Positions 18,112 through 30,011 of a stretch of DNA of 64,000 nt are shown here, one piece after another. The stretch lies in the NCBI RefSeq assembly GCF_014635045.1, contig NZ_BMCF01000009.1:45959-109958 (forward strand). Reading direction: 5' to 3'. Numbering within the stretch: position 1 is the first letter of the stretch; every line of letters begins with the position of its first letter. The position numbers and the translations under genes were made by a program. This DNA comes from Staphylococcus nepalensis. GTDB lineage: Bacteria; Bacillota; Bacilli; Staphylococcales; Staphylococcaceae. The notes under the pieces were generated by a model. That model worked only from the letters and a program-made list of their open reading frames with translations, was not told the DNA's origin and searched no databases.

Positions 18112-20312
18112 ATGCATTAGTAAATCAGATGAATGATGAACAAAGCCTAGCGGTACGAACTACAGAAGGGCCACTTCTTATTATGGCAGGTGCTGGTTCA
18201 GGCAAAACACGTGTCTTGACCCATCGTATAGCTTACTTGCTTGATGAAAAAGACGTGTCTCCCTATAATGTTCTAGCGATTACTTTTACAAACAAAGCAG
18301 CAAAAGAAATGAAAGCGCGTGTTGAATCTTTAGTGGGTGAGCCTGCGCAAGTTATTTGGATGTCCACTTTCCACTCAATGTGTGTAAGAATTCTTAGAAG
18401 AGACGCAGATAGAATTGGTATTGAACGTAATTTTACAATTATTGACCCTACTGATCAAAAATCAGTTATTAAAGACGTTTTAAAGCAAGAAAATATAGAT
18501 AACAAAAAATTTGAGCCGAGAATGTTTATTGGCGCTATAAGTAATTTGAAAAATGAATTAAAAACACCGGAAGACGCACAAAAAGAAGCTGAGACATATC
18601 ATGAACAAATGGTCGCTACCGTTTATAAAGGTTACCAACGACAATTATCAAGAAACGAAGCTTTGGATTTTGATGATTTAATAATGGTTACAATTCGTTT
18701 GTTTGAACGTGTACCTGATGTATTAGAATATTATCAAAATAAATTTCAATACATACACGTAGATGAGTACCAAGATACAAATAAAGCACAGTATACGCTA
18801 GTAAATCTTTTGGCAGCTAAATTTAAAAATTTATGTGTAGTAGGAGATTCTGATCAATCTATCTATGGATGGCGTGGCGCAGATATTCAAAATATACTGT
18901 CCTTTGAAGAAGATTATCCTGAAGCAAAAACGGTATTTTTAGAACAAAATTACCGATCAACTAAAAATATATTAAATGCAGCAAATGAAGTAATCAAAAA
19001 TAACTCAGAGCGTAAACCTAAAGGGTTGTGGACTGGCAACACATCTGGAGATAAAATCCATTACTACGAAGCTACGACTGAGAGAGATGAAGCAGAATAT
19101 GTAGTAAAAGAAATTATGAAACATCAACGCAACGGCAAAAAGTTTAAGGATATGGCAATTTTGTATCGTACAAATGCACAATCACGTGTGCTTGAAGAAA
19201 CATTTATGAAATCTAATATGCCTTATACGATGGTCGGTGGTCAAAAATTCTACGATCGTAAAGAAATTAAAGATTTATTAAGCTATTTGAGAATAATAGC
19301 TAATAGTAATGATGATATTAGCTTGCGTCGTGTAATTAATGTACCTAAACGTGGTATTGGTCCATCTTCAGTAGATAAAATTCAAGCTTATGCGAATCAA
19401 AATGATATTAGTATGTTTGACGCTTTAGCAGAAGTAGATTTTATCGGTTTATCTAAAAAGGTAACACAAGAATGTATAACTTTTTATGACACGATTCAAA
19501 ATTTGATTAAACAACAAGAGTTTTTAGAGATTACTGAAATTGTTGAAGAAGTATTAGTTAAATCAGGTTATCGAGATATGTTAGAACGTGAGAAAACACT
19601 AGAATCAAGAAGTAGACTAGAAAATATAGATGAATTTATGTCGGTTCCCAAAGACTATGAAGAAAATACACCACTAGAAGAACAGTCATTGATTAATTTC
19701 TTAACCGATTTATCTTTAGTTGCTGATATAGACGAAGCGCAAATAGAAGATGGCATAACATTGATGACAATGCACTCAGCCAAAGGATTAGAATTCCCAA
19801 TCGTGTTTATTATGGGGATGGAAGAGTCGTTATTCCCTCATATCAGAGCGATAAAAAGCGATGATGATCATGAAATGCAGGAAGAAAGAAGAATCTGCTA
19901 TGTAGCGATTACCCGTGCAGAACAAACATTATATTTAACGCATGCTACTTCAAGAATGCTTTTTGGCAGACCACAATCTAATATGGCTTCAAGATTCTTA
20001 CAAGAAATACCTGAAGATTTATTGGAAAATGAAAATAAAGCGGCAGTTAAAACACAAAACAATCACTTTAAATCAGCAACCAAACAACCTGAAAAAAGAA
20101 GTCATAGTAAACGTGTTGCATCTTCTAAGCAATCACAACAAAATACGAATTGGCATGTCGGTGATAAAGTTATCCATAAATCTTGGGGTGAAGGTATGGT
20201 AAGTAATGTAAATGAAAAAAATGGCTCTGTAGAGTTAGATATTATATTTAAATCAGAAGGACCAAAGCGTCTGCTTGCTCAGTTTGCACCTATCGAAAAG
20301 AAAGGGGAATAA
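18108..20312 (+). CDS. pcrA: ATP-dependent DNA helicase PcrA (UvrD/Rep family, SF1A)
   Basis: This 734-aa 3'-5' helicase acts in DNA repair, rolling-circle plasmid replication and clearing of transcription and recombination intermediates; it is essential in staphylococci. Walker A AGAGSGKT is at residues 27-34, the DExx motif is in VDEYQDTN, then [14 protein letters not shown], the QNYRST motif and the C-terminal [10 protein letters not shown] and VAITRAE motifs. The final 60 residues ([20 protein letters not shown]) form the Tudor-like domain that contacts RNA polymerase, preceded by a Lys/Ser/Gln-rich linker. It overlaps pcrB by four bases and is three bases from ligA. Confidence 0.97.
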   Translation: MNALVNQMNDEQSLAVRTTEGPLLIMAGAGSGKTRVLTHRIAYLLDEKDVSPYNVLAITFTNKAAKEMKARVESLVGEPAQVIWMSTFHSMCVRILRRDADRIGIERNFTIIDPTDQKSVIKDVLKQENIDNKKFEPRMFIGAISNLKNELKTPEDAQKEAETYHEQMVATVYKGYQRQLSRNEALDFDDLIMVTIRLFERVPDVLEYYQNKFQYIHVDEYQDTNKAQYTLVNLLAAKFKNLCVVGDSDQSIYGWRGADIQNILSFEEDYPEAKTVFLEQNYRSTKNILNAANEVIKNNSERKPKGLWTGNTSGDKIHYYEATTERDEAEYVVKEIMKHQRNGKKFKDMAILYRTNAQSRVLEETFMKSNMPYTMVGGQKFYDRKEIKDLLSYLRIIANSNDDISLRRVINVPKRGIGPSSVDKIQAYANQNDISMFDALAEVDFIGLSKKVTQECITFYDTIQNLIKQQEFLEITEIVEEVLVKSGYRDMLEREKTLESRSRLENIDEFMSVPKDYEENTPLEEQSLINFLTDLSLVADIDEAQIEDGITLMTMHSAKGLEFPIVFIMGMEESLFPHIRAIKSDDDHEMQEERRICYVAITRAEQTLYLTHATSRMLFGRPQSNMASRFLQEIPEDLLENENKAAVKTQNNHFKSATKQPEKRSHSKRVASSKQSQQNTNWHVGDKVIHKSWGEGMVSNVNEKNGSVELDIIFKSEGPKRLLAQFAPIEKKGE

Positions 20313-22319
<2,007 letters not shown>

Positions 22320-22331
22320 AGGAGATAATGC

Positions 22332-23543
22332 ATGAAAAGAACGATTATATTATTTATTTCAGCAATTTTTGTATTATCAGCATGTGGTAACGATAATGAT
22401 GAGAACAATAAAGAACAGTCAAATGATAATAAACAACAAGAAGAGTCTGGCTCTGTAAAGGAAATTGCTACTGATAAAAATGTACAAGGCAATAATTATA
22501 GAACGATTTTACCGTTTAAAGAGAGCCAAGCACGTGGTTTGTTACAAGATAATATGGCAAATAGTTATAATGGTGAAGACTTTGAACACGGTCTTTTAGA
22601 ATTAAGTAAAGAAGTCTTTCCTACTGATGATTACTTGTACCAAGACGGTCAATATTTAGATAAAGACACAATTAATGCTTATTTGAGCCCTAAATATACT
22701 AAATCTGAAGTAGATGCTATGGACGAAGATGAACGTAAAGAAAAGAAAGCAAACGAAAATTTAGGTCTTAACCCATCGCATAAAGGGGAAACCGATCCAG
22801 AAAAAATTGCTGAAAATACACCAGCATATCTTTCTAATATTTTAGAGCAAGATTTTTATGCGAGTGGAGATACGAAAGGTAAAAACATCAAGGGTATGAC
22901 TATCGGATTAGCTATGAATAGTACATATTATTACCAAAAAGAAAAAGATGGCGAAACGTATAGTAAAGATTTAGATGACAAAGAAATTAAAAAGCAAGGC
23001 AAGCAAATGGCAGGAGAAATTCTTTCTAGACTCAGAGAACATAAAGAATTAAAAGAGATACCTATCCATTTTGCAATCTATAAGCAATCTGGGGAAAATT
23101 CAATTGTCCCTGGGGAATTTATAGCGGGTACTACGGTTGAAGATGGCAAAACGCGTATTAATGAATGGAAGGATATTAACCAACAAACGGCGTTACTACC
23201 TTCTGAAGAAGCGGGTAAAGTTGATGAAAACCTAAACAATAATTTCAAACAATTTAATGATGATTTACAGACATATTTTAATAACTTTACGCAAGCAGTG
23301 GGTACAGTTAAATTTGATAATAAAAAAGCAAAACAATTAACGGTCGATGTACCTATTGATTATTATGGCGAAGCAGAAACAATTGGTATCACACAATATA
23401 TAACTGAACAAGCTGAAAAATACTTTGATGATATAGGCGAATATGAAATCCACATTAAAGATGGTAATAAAGCCAAAGCTTTAATAAGTAAATCTAAAGA
23501 TGATAAAGAGCCACAGGTTCACATTTATAAAAATAATAATTAA
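22332..23543 (+). CDS. camS: CamS family sex pheromone lipoprotein
   Basis: This 403-aa surface lipoprotein has an N-terminal signal peptide with lipobox LSAC; Cys18 would be lipidated after cleavage by Lsp. The following stretch is Asn/Asp/Lys/Gln-rich, a typical flexible linker, then the CamS domain. In S. aureus the signal peptide region of CamS is processed to a peptide acting as the enterococcal pheromone cAM373; whether the signal sequence here gives an active peptide cannot be judged. It is the last gene of the pcrB operon, with a GAGGAG ribosome binding site, and ends at a bidirectional terminator. Confidence 0.92.
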   Translation: MKRTIILFISAIFVLSACGNDNDENNKEQSNDNKQQEESGSVKEIATDKNVQGNNYRTILPFKESQARGLLQDNMANSYNGEDFEHGLLELSKEVFPTDDYLYQDGQYLDKDTINAYLSPKYTKSEVDAMDEDERKEKKANENLGLNPSHKGETDPEKIAENTPAYLSNILEQDFYASGDTKGKNIKGMTIGLAMNSTYYYQKEKDGETYSKDLDDKEIKKQGKQMAGEILSRLREHKELKEIPIHFAIYKQSGENSIVPGEFIAGTTVEDGKTRINEWKDINQQTALLPSEEAGKVDENLNNNFKQFNDDLQTYFNNFTQAVGTVKFDNKKAKQLTVDVPIDYYGEAETIGITQYITEQAEKYFDDIGEYEIHIKDGNKAKALISKSKDDKEPQVHIYKNNN

Positions 23544-23560
23544 TATGTGACAAACAATTA

Positions 23561-23605
23561 AAGCCACACTTTGTAATACTTTTCATGATTACATTGTGTG
23601 GCTTC
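23561..23605. terminator. bidirectional terminator between camS and putP
   Basis: The arms AAGCCACAC..TGTAAT and ATTACAT..GTGTGGCTT lie between convergent genes. Confidence 0.8.
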
Positions 23606-23634
23606 TTAATTATGAAACGATATTATTTGAAAAC

Positions 23635-25170
23635 TTATTCTTTAACAATTTGTTTTACTTTATTTAAATCACGTTCGACAAAAAGGCCGGGCTTTTTCGT
23701 GAATTTACTTACTACATAAGTGACAATGACACTGGCTAAAAAACCAGGAATGATTTCATACATGCCAAATATTTCATTAAATGAAGCTAACGGTTTAATC
23801 CATGCAATCCAAATAATAACAACTAAAGCACCTGTAACCATACCGCTTAATGCACCGATGTGGGATAAGCCTTTCCAGTAAAGTGAAAGTATAACTAAAG
23901 GACTAAATGCAGCTCCGAACCCAGCCCAAGCATTGCCAACAAGGTTTAATATCGTATCATTTGGTGACCAAGCAATCCAGATTGCAATAATAGCTACTAA
24001 CAAAACGGATAATCTGCCAACCAGGACGAATTCTTTTTCGTGTGTTTTAGCTTTATCTTCGCCTCGGATAAGTTTATAAAAATCTTCCGTTAAAGAACTA
24101 GAAGTAACTAATAATTGTGATGAAATTGTGCTCATAATTGCTGCCAAGATAGCTGCTAATAAAAACCCTCCAACAAGTGGGTGGAATAATATTTGGTTCA
24201 TAATAATAAATAACGTTTCAGGATCTTCCATTTTTATATTATATTGAGGAACAAATGCAATACCAGTTAAACCAACTGCTACTGCTCCTAATAAGCCAAC
24301 CACCATCCAACTTATCCCTAAGCGTCTAGCTTTTGGTAAAAGTTTATGTGTCTTAATAGACATAAATCGAACAATAATATGAGGTTGTCCGAAATAGCCT
24401 AATCCCCAAGCAAATAATGAAACGATACCTAAAAATGTTGTTCCTTTAAACAAGTCCATATTAGTAGGTCTCATAGTGGCAACTTCGCTAAAGGTATCTA
24501 AACCATTAAGTTTGATAAGCGCTACGATAGGGACCATAACCATTGCGATTAGCATGATAACACCTTGGAAGAAATCAGTAATTGAAACAGCTAAATAACC
24601 GCCAAAAAATGTGTAAAAAATAACTATAGCGGCAACAATAACAAGCCCCCAATGATAATTTAAACCAAAGGCACTTTCAAATAACTTTCCTCCAGAAACG
24701 AAGCCAGAATGTGTGTATAAAGTGAAAAAGACAACGATAATGAGACCTGAAATAATTTTTAGATAATTTTTACGGTCATTGAGCCGATTTTTAAAGAAAT
24801 CTGGTAGTGTAATGGCGTCTCCAGCAATTTCAGTATAAACACGAAGTCGCGGCGCAACTACAAAATAGTTAACATAAGCACCTAGTGACAAGCCTATGGT
24901 AATCCACATAGCGGATAATCCTGTACTATAAACAGAACCTGGAAGACCCATAATCATCCATCCACTCATATCTGATGCACCCGCCGAAAGCGCAGTAACA
25001 TAGGGACCTATACTTCTGCCTCCGAGCATAAATTCACTTAAATTACCTGTCGCCTGTTTATAACCGTAATAACCAATAAATAGTAAAATGATAAAGTAGA
25101 CAATAATCATAATATACGTTTGCCAAGTTGCATGAACTTGATTGGCTAACGATGTGCCTAGAATCAACAT
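23635..25170 (-). CDS. putP: sodium/proline symporter PutP
   Basis: This 511-aa membrane protein of the sodium:solute symporter family has about 13 transmembrane helices and imports proline with sodium. Signature blocks include [22 protein letters not shown] in the early helices, [11 protein letters not shown], and the Ser/Thr-rich sodium-site segment [18 protein letters not shown]. The protein matches high-affinity PutP of S. aureus over its whole length. The AAGGGAG ribosome binding site is ten bases before ATG 25170. A near-perfect CodY box lies 83 bp upstream, suggesting repression when branched-chain amino acids and GTP are plentiful. It is convergent with camS. Confidence 0.95.
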   Translation of the reverse strand: MLILGTSLANQVHATWQTYIMIIVYFIILLFIGYYGYKQATGNLSEFMLGGRSIGPYVTALSAGASDMSGWMIMGLPGSVYSTGLSAMWITIGLSLGAYVNYFVVAPRLRVYTEIAGDAITLPDFFKNRLNDRKNYLKIISGLIIVVFFTLYTHSGFVSGGKLFESAFGLNYHWGLVIVAAIVIFYTFFGGYLAVSITDFFQGVIMLIAMVMVPIVALIKLNGLDTFSEVATMRPTNMDLFKGTTFLGIVSLFAWGLGYFGQPHIIVRFMSIKTHKLLPKARRLGISWMVVGLLGAVAVGLTGIAFVPQYNIKMEDPETLFIIMNQILFHPLVGGFLLAAILAAIMSTISSQLLVTSSSLTEDFYKLIRGEDKAKTHEKEFVLVGRLSVLLVAIIAIWIAWSPNDTILNLVGNAWAGFGAAFSPLVILSLYWKGLSHIGALSGMVTGALVVIIWIAWIKPLASFNEIFGMYEIIPGFLASVIVTYVVSKFTKKPGLFVERDLNKVKQIVKE

Positions 25171-25252
25171 AATTGCTCAACTCCCTTATTTCCGTCATAT
25201 TAAATTGTGTTACATGAATGATTATACAATGGAATTTATAAATAGAGTGGAA

Positions 25253-25267
25253 AAATTTCAGAAAATT
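25253..25267. promoter_or_regulatory. CodY-binding motif upstream of putP
   Basis: AAATTTCAGAAAATT matches the CodY consensus AATTTTCNGAAAATT at all but one position. Its place about 27 bp upstream of the putP -10 element is suitable for repression. Binding is inferred. Confidence 0.6.
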
Positions 25268-25495
25268 ACAAAAATAACATATGGAATCTAAAATAAAGCC
25301 TTACATTTATTGAAAACATGATTTCAAGTTTTATAAAAGTGTATGATTTATTATGCAATGACGACGTTTAATCTAATCATATAAAAGTGACGCGTATGAT
25401 ATTCATTATTTAAGTTACTTAATGTGAAGCAACCTCCTCAAGGATTTTAAAATAAAACGAGGTTATTTGTTGATATTGTTGAAAAGTTTAGATTT

Positions 25496-25525
25496 TTGAA
25501 CGAAATTTTGATACAATTTTATAAT
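25496..25525 (+). promoter_or_regulatory. promoter of gatCAB
   Basis: TTGAAC (25496-25501) and TATAAT (25520-25525) are spaced by 18 bp. The GGAGG ribosome binding site of gatC follows within 20 bp, so the leader is very short. Confidence 0.65.
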
Positions 25526-25554
25526 GAATGAGTAAACAAGGAGGCTTTTATTTA

Positions 25555-25857
25555 ATGGCTAAGGTTACACGTGAAGAAGTAGAGCATATTGCTAATTTAG
25601 CTAAACTTCAAATTACCGAAGAAGAAACAACAGAAATGCAAGATACATTAGAAAGTATTTTAAATTTTGCTAATCAAATAGATACAGCAGATACTAGTGC
25701 TATTGAGCCAACTTATCACGTATTAGATTTACAAAACGTGTTAAGAGAAGACGAAGCAATCGAGGGCATTCCTCAAGAGCTTGCATTAAAAAATGCTAAA
25801 GAGACGGAAGATGGACAATTTAAAGTACCATCTATCATGAATGAGGAGGACGCTTAA
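25555..25857 (+). CDS. gatC: Asp-tRNA(Asn)/Glu-tRNA(Gln) amidotransferase subunit C
   Basis: This 100-aa small subunit of the GatCAB complex wraps around GatA and GatB and stabilises them. It shows the family pattern [20 protein letters not shown] near the N-terminus and the C-terminal [16 protein letters not shown] and FKVPSIM segments. The start is ATG 25555 behind AAGGAGG; an in-frame ATG at 25528 lies upstream of this site and within the promoter's initially transcribed bases. It is the first gene of gatCAB, one base from the gatA start. Confidence 0.95.
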   Translation: MAKVTREEVEHIANLAKLQITEEETTEMQDTLESILNFANQIDTADTSAIEPTYHVLDLQNVLREDEAIEGIPQELALKNAKETEDGQFKVPSIMNEEDA

Positions 25858-25858
25858 G

Positions 25859-27316
25859 ATGACCATCCGTTATGAATCTGTGGAAAATTTAATTAAACTA
25901 ATAAAAAATAAAGAAATTAAACCTTCACAAGTAGTGAACGATATCTATGATGCTATCGAAGAAACTGATCCAACAATCAAATCATTTCTTGCATTAGATA
26001 AAGAAAATGCTATTAAAAAAGCACAAGAATTAGATGAATTACAAGCTAAAGACCAAATGGAAGGAAAACTATTTGGTATTCCTATGGGGATTAAAGATAA
26101 TATTATTACTGACGGCGTAGAAACAACTTGCGCTAGTAAGATGCTTGAAGGCTTTGTACCAATTTATGAATCTACAGTTATGAATAAATTACACAATGAA
26201 CAAGCGATTTTAATTGGAAAACTAAACCTGGATGAGTTTGCAATGGGTGGTTCTACAGAAACTTCTTATTTCAAAAAAACTGTAAACCCATTTGATCATA
26301 GCGCTGTGCCTGGTGGGTCATCTGGTGGTTCTGCAGCAGCAGTAGCAGCAGGATTAGTACCATTTAGTTTAGGCACAGACACTGGTGGATCAATACGCCA
26401 ACCAGCAGCATACTGTGGCGTTGTTGGTTTAAAACCAACTTATGGCCGTGTATCTCGTTTTGGATTGGTAGCATTCGCATCTTCATTAGATCAAATCGGA
26501 CCATTGACACGTAACGTTAAAGACAATGCTTTAGTGTTAGAAGCAATCACAGGTGTGGATGAAAACGATTCTACAAGCGCACCAATCGAAGATGCTGATT
26601 TCACTTCAGAAATCGGTAAAGACATTCAAGGTCTTAAAGTAGCCTTACCAAAAGAATATATAGGAGAAGGCGTTTCTGAAGAAGTAAAAGCATCAGTGAA
26701 AAAAGCAGTTGAAACATTAAGTGAATTAGGAGCTACAGTAGAGGAAGTATCACTGCCTAATACGAAATATGGTATCCCTTCTTATTACGTAATTGCATCA
26801 TCTGAAGCATCATCAAACTTATCTCGTTTCGATGGTATTAGATATGGTTATCATTCACCAGAAGCAAAATCACTTGAAGAATTATATAAAATGTCGAGAA
26901 GTGAAGGGTTTGGCGAAGAAGTTAAACGCCGTATTTTCTTAGGTACATTTGCTTTAAGTTCTGGATATTATGATGCTTTCTACAAAAAATCACAAAAAGT
27001 TAGAACTTTAATTAAAAATGATTTTAATCGTATTTTTGAAAATTATGATGTTGTAGTAGGACCGACGACACCAACAGCTGCATTTAATTTAGGTGAAGAA
27101 ATTGATGATCCACTTACAATGTATGCGAATGATTTACTAACAACACCAGTCAACTTAGCTGGTTTGCCAGGTATCTCTGTTCCTTGTGGAAAAGCGAATG
27201 GGCGTCCAATTGGTTTACAATTTATCGGTAAACCATTTGATGAGAAAACGTTATATCGTATCGCTTACCAATATGAAACGAAATTTAATTTGCATAATGA
27301 ATATGAAAAATTATAA
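25859..27316 (+). CDS. gatA: Asp-tRNA(Asn)/Glu-tRNA(Gln) amidotransferase subunit A
   Basis: This 485-aa amidase-signature subunit hydrolyses glutamine and passes ammonia to GatB, which amidates misacylated Glu-tRNA(Gln). This pathway replaces a glutaminyl-tRNA synthetase in staphylococci. The catalytic Ser-cisSer-Lys triad is complete: Lys79 (GIKDN), Ser154 (PGGSSGGS) and Ser178 (GTDTGGSIR). The start ATG 25859 follows GAGGAGG located in the end of gatC. An upstream in-frame codon at 25841 lacks a ribosome binding site. Confidence 0.97.
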   Translation: MTIRYESVENLIKLIKNKEIKPSQVVNDIYDAIEETDPTIKSFLALDKENAIKKAQELDELQAKDQMEGKLFGIPMGIKDNIITDGVETTCASKMLEGFVPIYESTVMNKLHNEQAILIGKLNLDEFAMGGSTETSYFKKTVNPFDHSAVPGGSSGGSAAAVAAGLVPFSLGTDTGGSIRQPAAYCGVVGLKPTYGRVSRFGLVAFASSLDQIGPLTRNVKDNALVLEAITGVDENDSTSAPIEDADFTSEIGKDIQGLKVALPKEYIGEGVSEEVKASVKKAVETLSELGATVEEVSLPNTKYGIPSYYVIASSEASSNLSRFDGIRYGYHSPEAKSLEELYKMSRSEGFGEEVKRRIFLGTFALSSGYYDAFYKKSQKVRTLIKNDFNRIFENYDVVVGPTTPTAAFNLGEEIDDPLTMYANDLLTTPVNLAGLPGISVPCGKANGRPIGLQFIGKPFDEKTLYRIAYQYETKFNLHNEYEKL

Positions 27317-27328
27317 GGAGTGGAAATC

Positions 27329-28756
27329 ATGCATTTTGAAACAGTTATTGGACTAGAGGTCCATGTTGAGTTAAAAACAGAATCAAAAATGTTTTCTCCA
27401 TCACCAGCTCATTTTGGGGCAAAACCTAACTCAAATACAAACGTAATTGATTTGGCTTATCCTGGTGTGTTACCAGTAGTCAATAGACGCGCTGTTGATT
27501 GGGCTATGAGAGCATCAATGGCATTAAATATGGATATTGCAACAGAATCAAAATTTGATCGTAAAAACTATTTTTATCCAGATAATCCTAAAGCCTACCA
27601 AATTTCACAATTTGACCAACCTATAGGCGAAAATGGTTATATCGATATTGAAGTAGATGGTGAAACAAAACGTATCGGTATTACGCGTTTACACATGGAA
27701 GAAGATGCTGGTAAGTCAACACATAAAGATGGTTACTCTTTAGTTGATTTAAATAGACAAGGCACACCATTAATTGAGATTGTTTCTGAGCCAGACATCC
27801 GTTCACCACAAGAAGCATATGCATATTTAGAAAAACTACGTTCAATTATTCAATATACTGGCGTTTCTGACTGTAAAATGGAAGAAGGATCATTACGTTG
27901 TGATGCTAACATTTCCTTACGTCCATATGGCCAAGAAGCATTCGGTACCAAAGCAGAACTTAAAAACTTAAACTCATTTACGTACGTACGTAAAGGTTTA
28001 GAATACGAAGAAAAACGTCAAGAAGAAGAACTGTTAAATGGTGGAGAAATCCTCCAAGAAACGAGACGTTTTGATGAATCAACAGGTAAAACAATTTTAA
28101 TGCGTGTTAAAGAAGGATCAGATGACTATCGTTATTTCCCTGAGCCGGATATTGTACCATTGTACGTAGATGAAGCATGGAAAGAGCGTGTACGTCAAAC
28201 AATCCCTGAATTACCTGATGAAAGAAAAGAAAAATATGTGAATCAATTTGGATTACCAGCATATGATGCACACGTGTTAACATTAACAAAAGAAATGTCC
28301 GACTTCTTCGAAGGTGCAGTAGCCGAAGGTGCAGATGTGAAATTAACATCAAATTGGCTAATGGGCGGCGTTAATGAATATTTAAATAAACATCAAATTG
28401 AATTATTAGATACAAAATTAACACCACAAAACTTGGCTGGTATGATTCAATTAATCGAAGACGGTACAATGAGTAGTAAAATTGCTAAAAAAGTATTCCC
28501 AGAATTAGCTGAAAATGGCGGCGACGCAAAACAAATTATGGAAGATAAAGGCCTCGTCCAAATTTCTGATGAAGCAACACTACTTAAATTTGTTAACGAA
28601 GCATTAGATAACAATCCACAATCAGTAGAAGATTACCAAAACGGTAAAGGTAAAGCAATGGGCTTCTTAGTTGGTCAAATTATGAAGGCATCCAAAGGCC
28701 AAGCTAATCCACAACTAGTTAACCAATTGTTAAAACAAGAATTAGACAAAAGATAA
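27329..28756 (+). CDS. gatB: Asp-tRNA(Asn)/Glu-tRNA(Gln) amidotransferase subunit B
   Basis: This 475-aa subunit binds the misacylated tRNA, activates the side-chain carboxylate with ATP and amidates it. The N-terminal cradle domain carries [22 protein letters not shown] and [18 protein letters not shown]. The C-terminal YqeY-like tail domain (about 400-475) ends [20 protein letters not shown]. The start ATG 27329 follows AAGGAG; a GTG at 27320 overlaps that site. It is the last gene of the gatCAB operon, followed by a terminator. Confidence 0.97.
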   Translation: MHFETVIGLEVHVELKTESKMFSPSPAHFGAKPNSNTNVIDLAYPGVLPVVNRRAVDWAMRASMALNMDIATESKFDRKNYFYPDNPKAYQISQFDQPIGENGYIDIEVDGETKRIGITRLHMEEDAGKSTHKDGYSLVDLNRQGTPLIEIVSEPDIRSPQEAYAYLEKLRSIIQYTGVSDCKMEEGSLRCDANISLRPYGQEAFGTKAELKNLNSFTYVRKGLEYEEKRQEEELLNGGEILQETRRFDESTGKTILMRVKEGSDDYRYFPEPDIVPLYVDEAWKERVRQTIPELPDERKEKYVNQFGLPAYDAHVLTLTKEMSDFFEGAVAEGADVKLTSNWLMGGVNEYLNKHQIELLDTKLTPQNLAGMIQLIEDGTMSSKIAKKVFPELAENGGDAKQIMEDKGLVQISDEATLLKFVNEALDNNPQSVEDYQNGKGKAMGFLVGQIMKASKGQANPQLVNQLLKQELDKR

Positions 28757-28809
28757 TCAAATGATTAATCTATAATTTCGAGATTTAAAATTTGAAAATC
28801 TAATTTTGA

Positions 28810-28847
28810 AAGAACCTGTAGAGCAATGCTATCTACAGGTTCTTTAT
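28810..28847 (+). terminator. terminator of gatCAB
   Basis: A perfect 12-bp stem (AGAACCTGTAGA / TCTACAGGTTCT) is followed by a T-rich tract. Confidence 0.9.
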
Positions 28848-28955
28848 TATTGAGTAGGATGCTATATTTTCTTTTAAAAAATAGCCTAATTACTTTTATC
28901 ATTTAACTAAATCATTTAATATAGAAACTGAGTATAAAAAGTTGAGGGATAAAAT

Positions 28956-29873
28956 ATGAGAAAACGAGCTAGAATCATTTATAACCCAACATCTGGTAAA
29001 GAATTATTTAAGCGTACATTGCCAGATGTATTAATCAAATTAGAAAAGGCCGGTTTTGAAACAAGTGCCTACGCAACTGAAAAAATTGGTGATGCGACAA
29101 CAGAAGCTAGACGCTGTTTAACACAAAATTATGATGTTCTAATAGCCGCAGGTGGTGATGGTACATTAAATGAAGTCATCAATGGTATAGCTGAATATCC
29201 GAATAGGCCTAATATAGGGATAATTCCAATGGGCACTGTAAATGATTTTGGTCGTGCTTTACATTTACCAAATGATATCATGAGTGCAATTGATGTGATT
29301 ATAGAAGGTCATTCAACACGTGTGGATATTGGGAAAATGAATAGTAGATATTTTATTAATTTAGCCGCTGGAGGGCAATTAACACAGGTCTCCTATGAAA
29401 CACCAAGTAGGTTAAAATCCATCGTTGGTCCATTTGCTTACTATATAAAAGGGTTTGAAATGTTACCACAAATGAAAGCTGTTGATATTCGTATTGAATA
29501 TGATGGTGAAGTTTTTCAAGGAGAAGCCTTGTTGTTTCTTTTAGGTTTGACCAATTCTATGGCAGGATTTGAAAAATTAGTGCCTGATGCTAAATTAGAT
29601 GATGGGTATTTTACTTTAATTATAGTTGAAAAAGCTAATTTAGCTGAATTAGGTCATATTATGACACTTGCTTCACGAGGTGAGCACATCAAGCATCCTA
29701 AAGTACACTATAAAAAAGCGAAATCAATCAATATATCATCATTTATAGATATGCAATTGAATGTAGACGGTGAATATGGGGGTAAATTACCAGGTAATTT
29801 CTTGAATTTAAAACAACATATTGAAGTATATACACCTAGTGATATGAAAAACGAAGAATTAGTAGAACAATAA
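28956..29873 (+). CDS. dgkB: diacylglycerol kinase DgkB
   Basis: This 305-aa soluble lipid kinase returns diacylglycerol, released during lipoteichoic acid synthesis, to phosphatidic acid. The catalytic-domain motif GGDGTLNEV starts at residue 66, and the N-terminal IIYNPTSGK and the middle GTVNDFGRAL block are typical of the DagK/YegS family. The C-terminal domain contains VDGEYGGKLPG. It is slightly shorter than the S. aureus protein (about 315 aa) through a shorter tail. Its own GAGG ribosome binding site is present. It is followed by a weak AAAAGCAA/TTGCTTTT hairpin, then rlmCD. Confidence 0.93.
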   Translation: MRKRARIIYNPTSGKELFKRTLPDVLIKLEKAGFETSAYATEKIGDATTEARRCLTQNYDVLIAAGGDGTLNEVINGIAEYPNRPNIGIIPMGTVNDFGRALHLPNDIMSAIDVIIEGHSTRVDIGKMNSRYFINLAAGGQLTQVSYETPSRLKSIVGPFAYYIKGFEMLPQMKAVDIRIEYDGEVFQGEALLFLLGLTNSMAGFEKLVPDAKLDDGYFTLIIVEKANLAELGHIMTLASRGEHIKHPKVHYKKAKSINISSFIDMQLNVDGEYGGKLPGNFLNLKQHIEVYTPSDMKNEELVEQ

Positions 29874-29899
29874 GATTTACGAAACACATAAAAGCAAAC

Positions 29900-29929
29900 T
29901 TGAATTATTTCTTGCTTTTAAGTTAAAAT
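29900..29929 (+). promoter_or_regulatory. candidate promoter of rlmCD
   Basis: TTGAAT (29900-29905) and TAAAAT (29924-29929) are separated by 18 bp. Transcription from here would give a leader of about 75 bases that contains the hairpin at 29959-29998. Confidence 0.4.
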
Positions 29930-29958
29930 AAATAGTCAAAAAATTAATAATAAACTAC

Positions 29959-29998
29959 GAGGTTAGGTAATGACACAAAGTATCCTAACCTCTTTTAT
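29959..29998 (+). terminator. terminator-like hairpin directly before the rlmCD ribosome binding site (possible attenuator)
   Basis: GAGGTTAGG (29959-29967) and CCTAACCTC (29984-29992) form a perfect 9-bp stem followed by TTTTA. The GGAG ribosome binding site of rlmCD begins about nine bases later. It could end readthrough from dgkB or act as a leader attenuator. Confidence 0.6.
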
Positions 29999-30011
29999 GT
30001 GGAGTGACAAG

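Larger units (their letters stand above)
25171..25554. other. 384-bp divergent region between putP and gatC
   Basis: It contains a TATAAT for putP on the minus strand (25221-25226), the CodY-like box at 25253-25267, an inverted repeat AACCTC/GAGGTT (about 25429-25464) of unknown role, and the gatCAB promoter. No coding frame is supported. Confidence 0.5.

Noticed and set aside
29970..30011. N-terminal extension of RlmCD from ATG 29970
   Set aside because: The codon is in the loop of a terminator hairpin without a ribosome binding site; ATG 30012 has a good site and gives the usual protein length.
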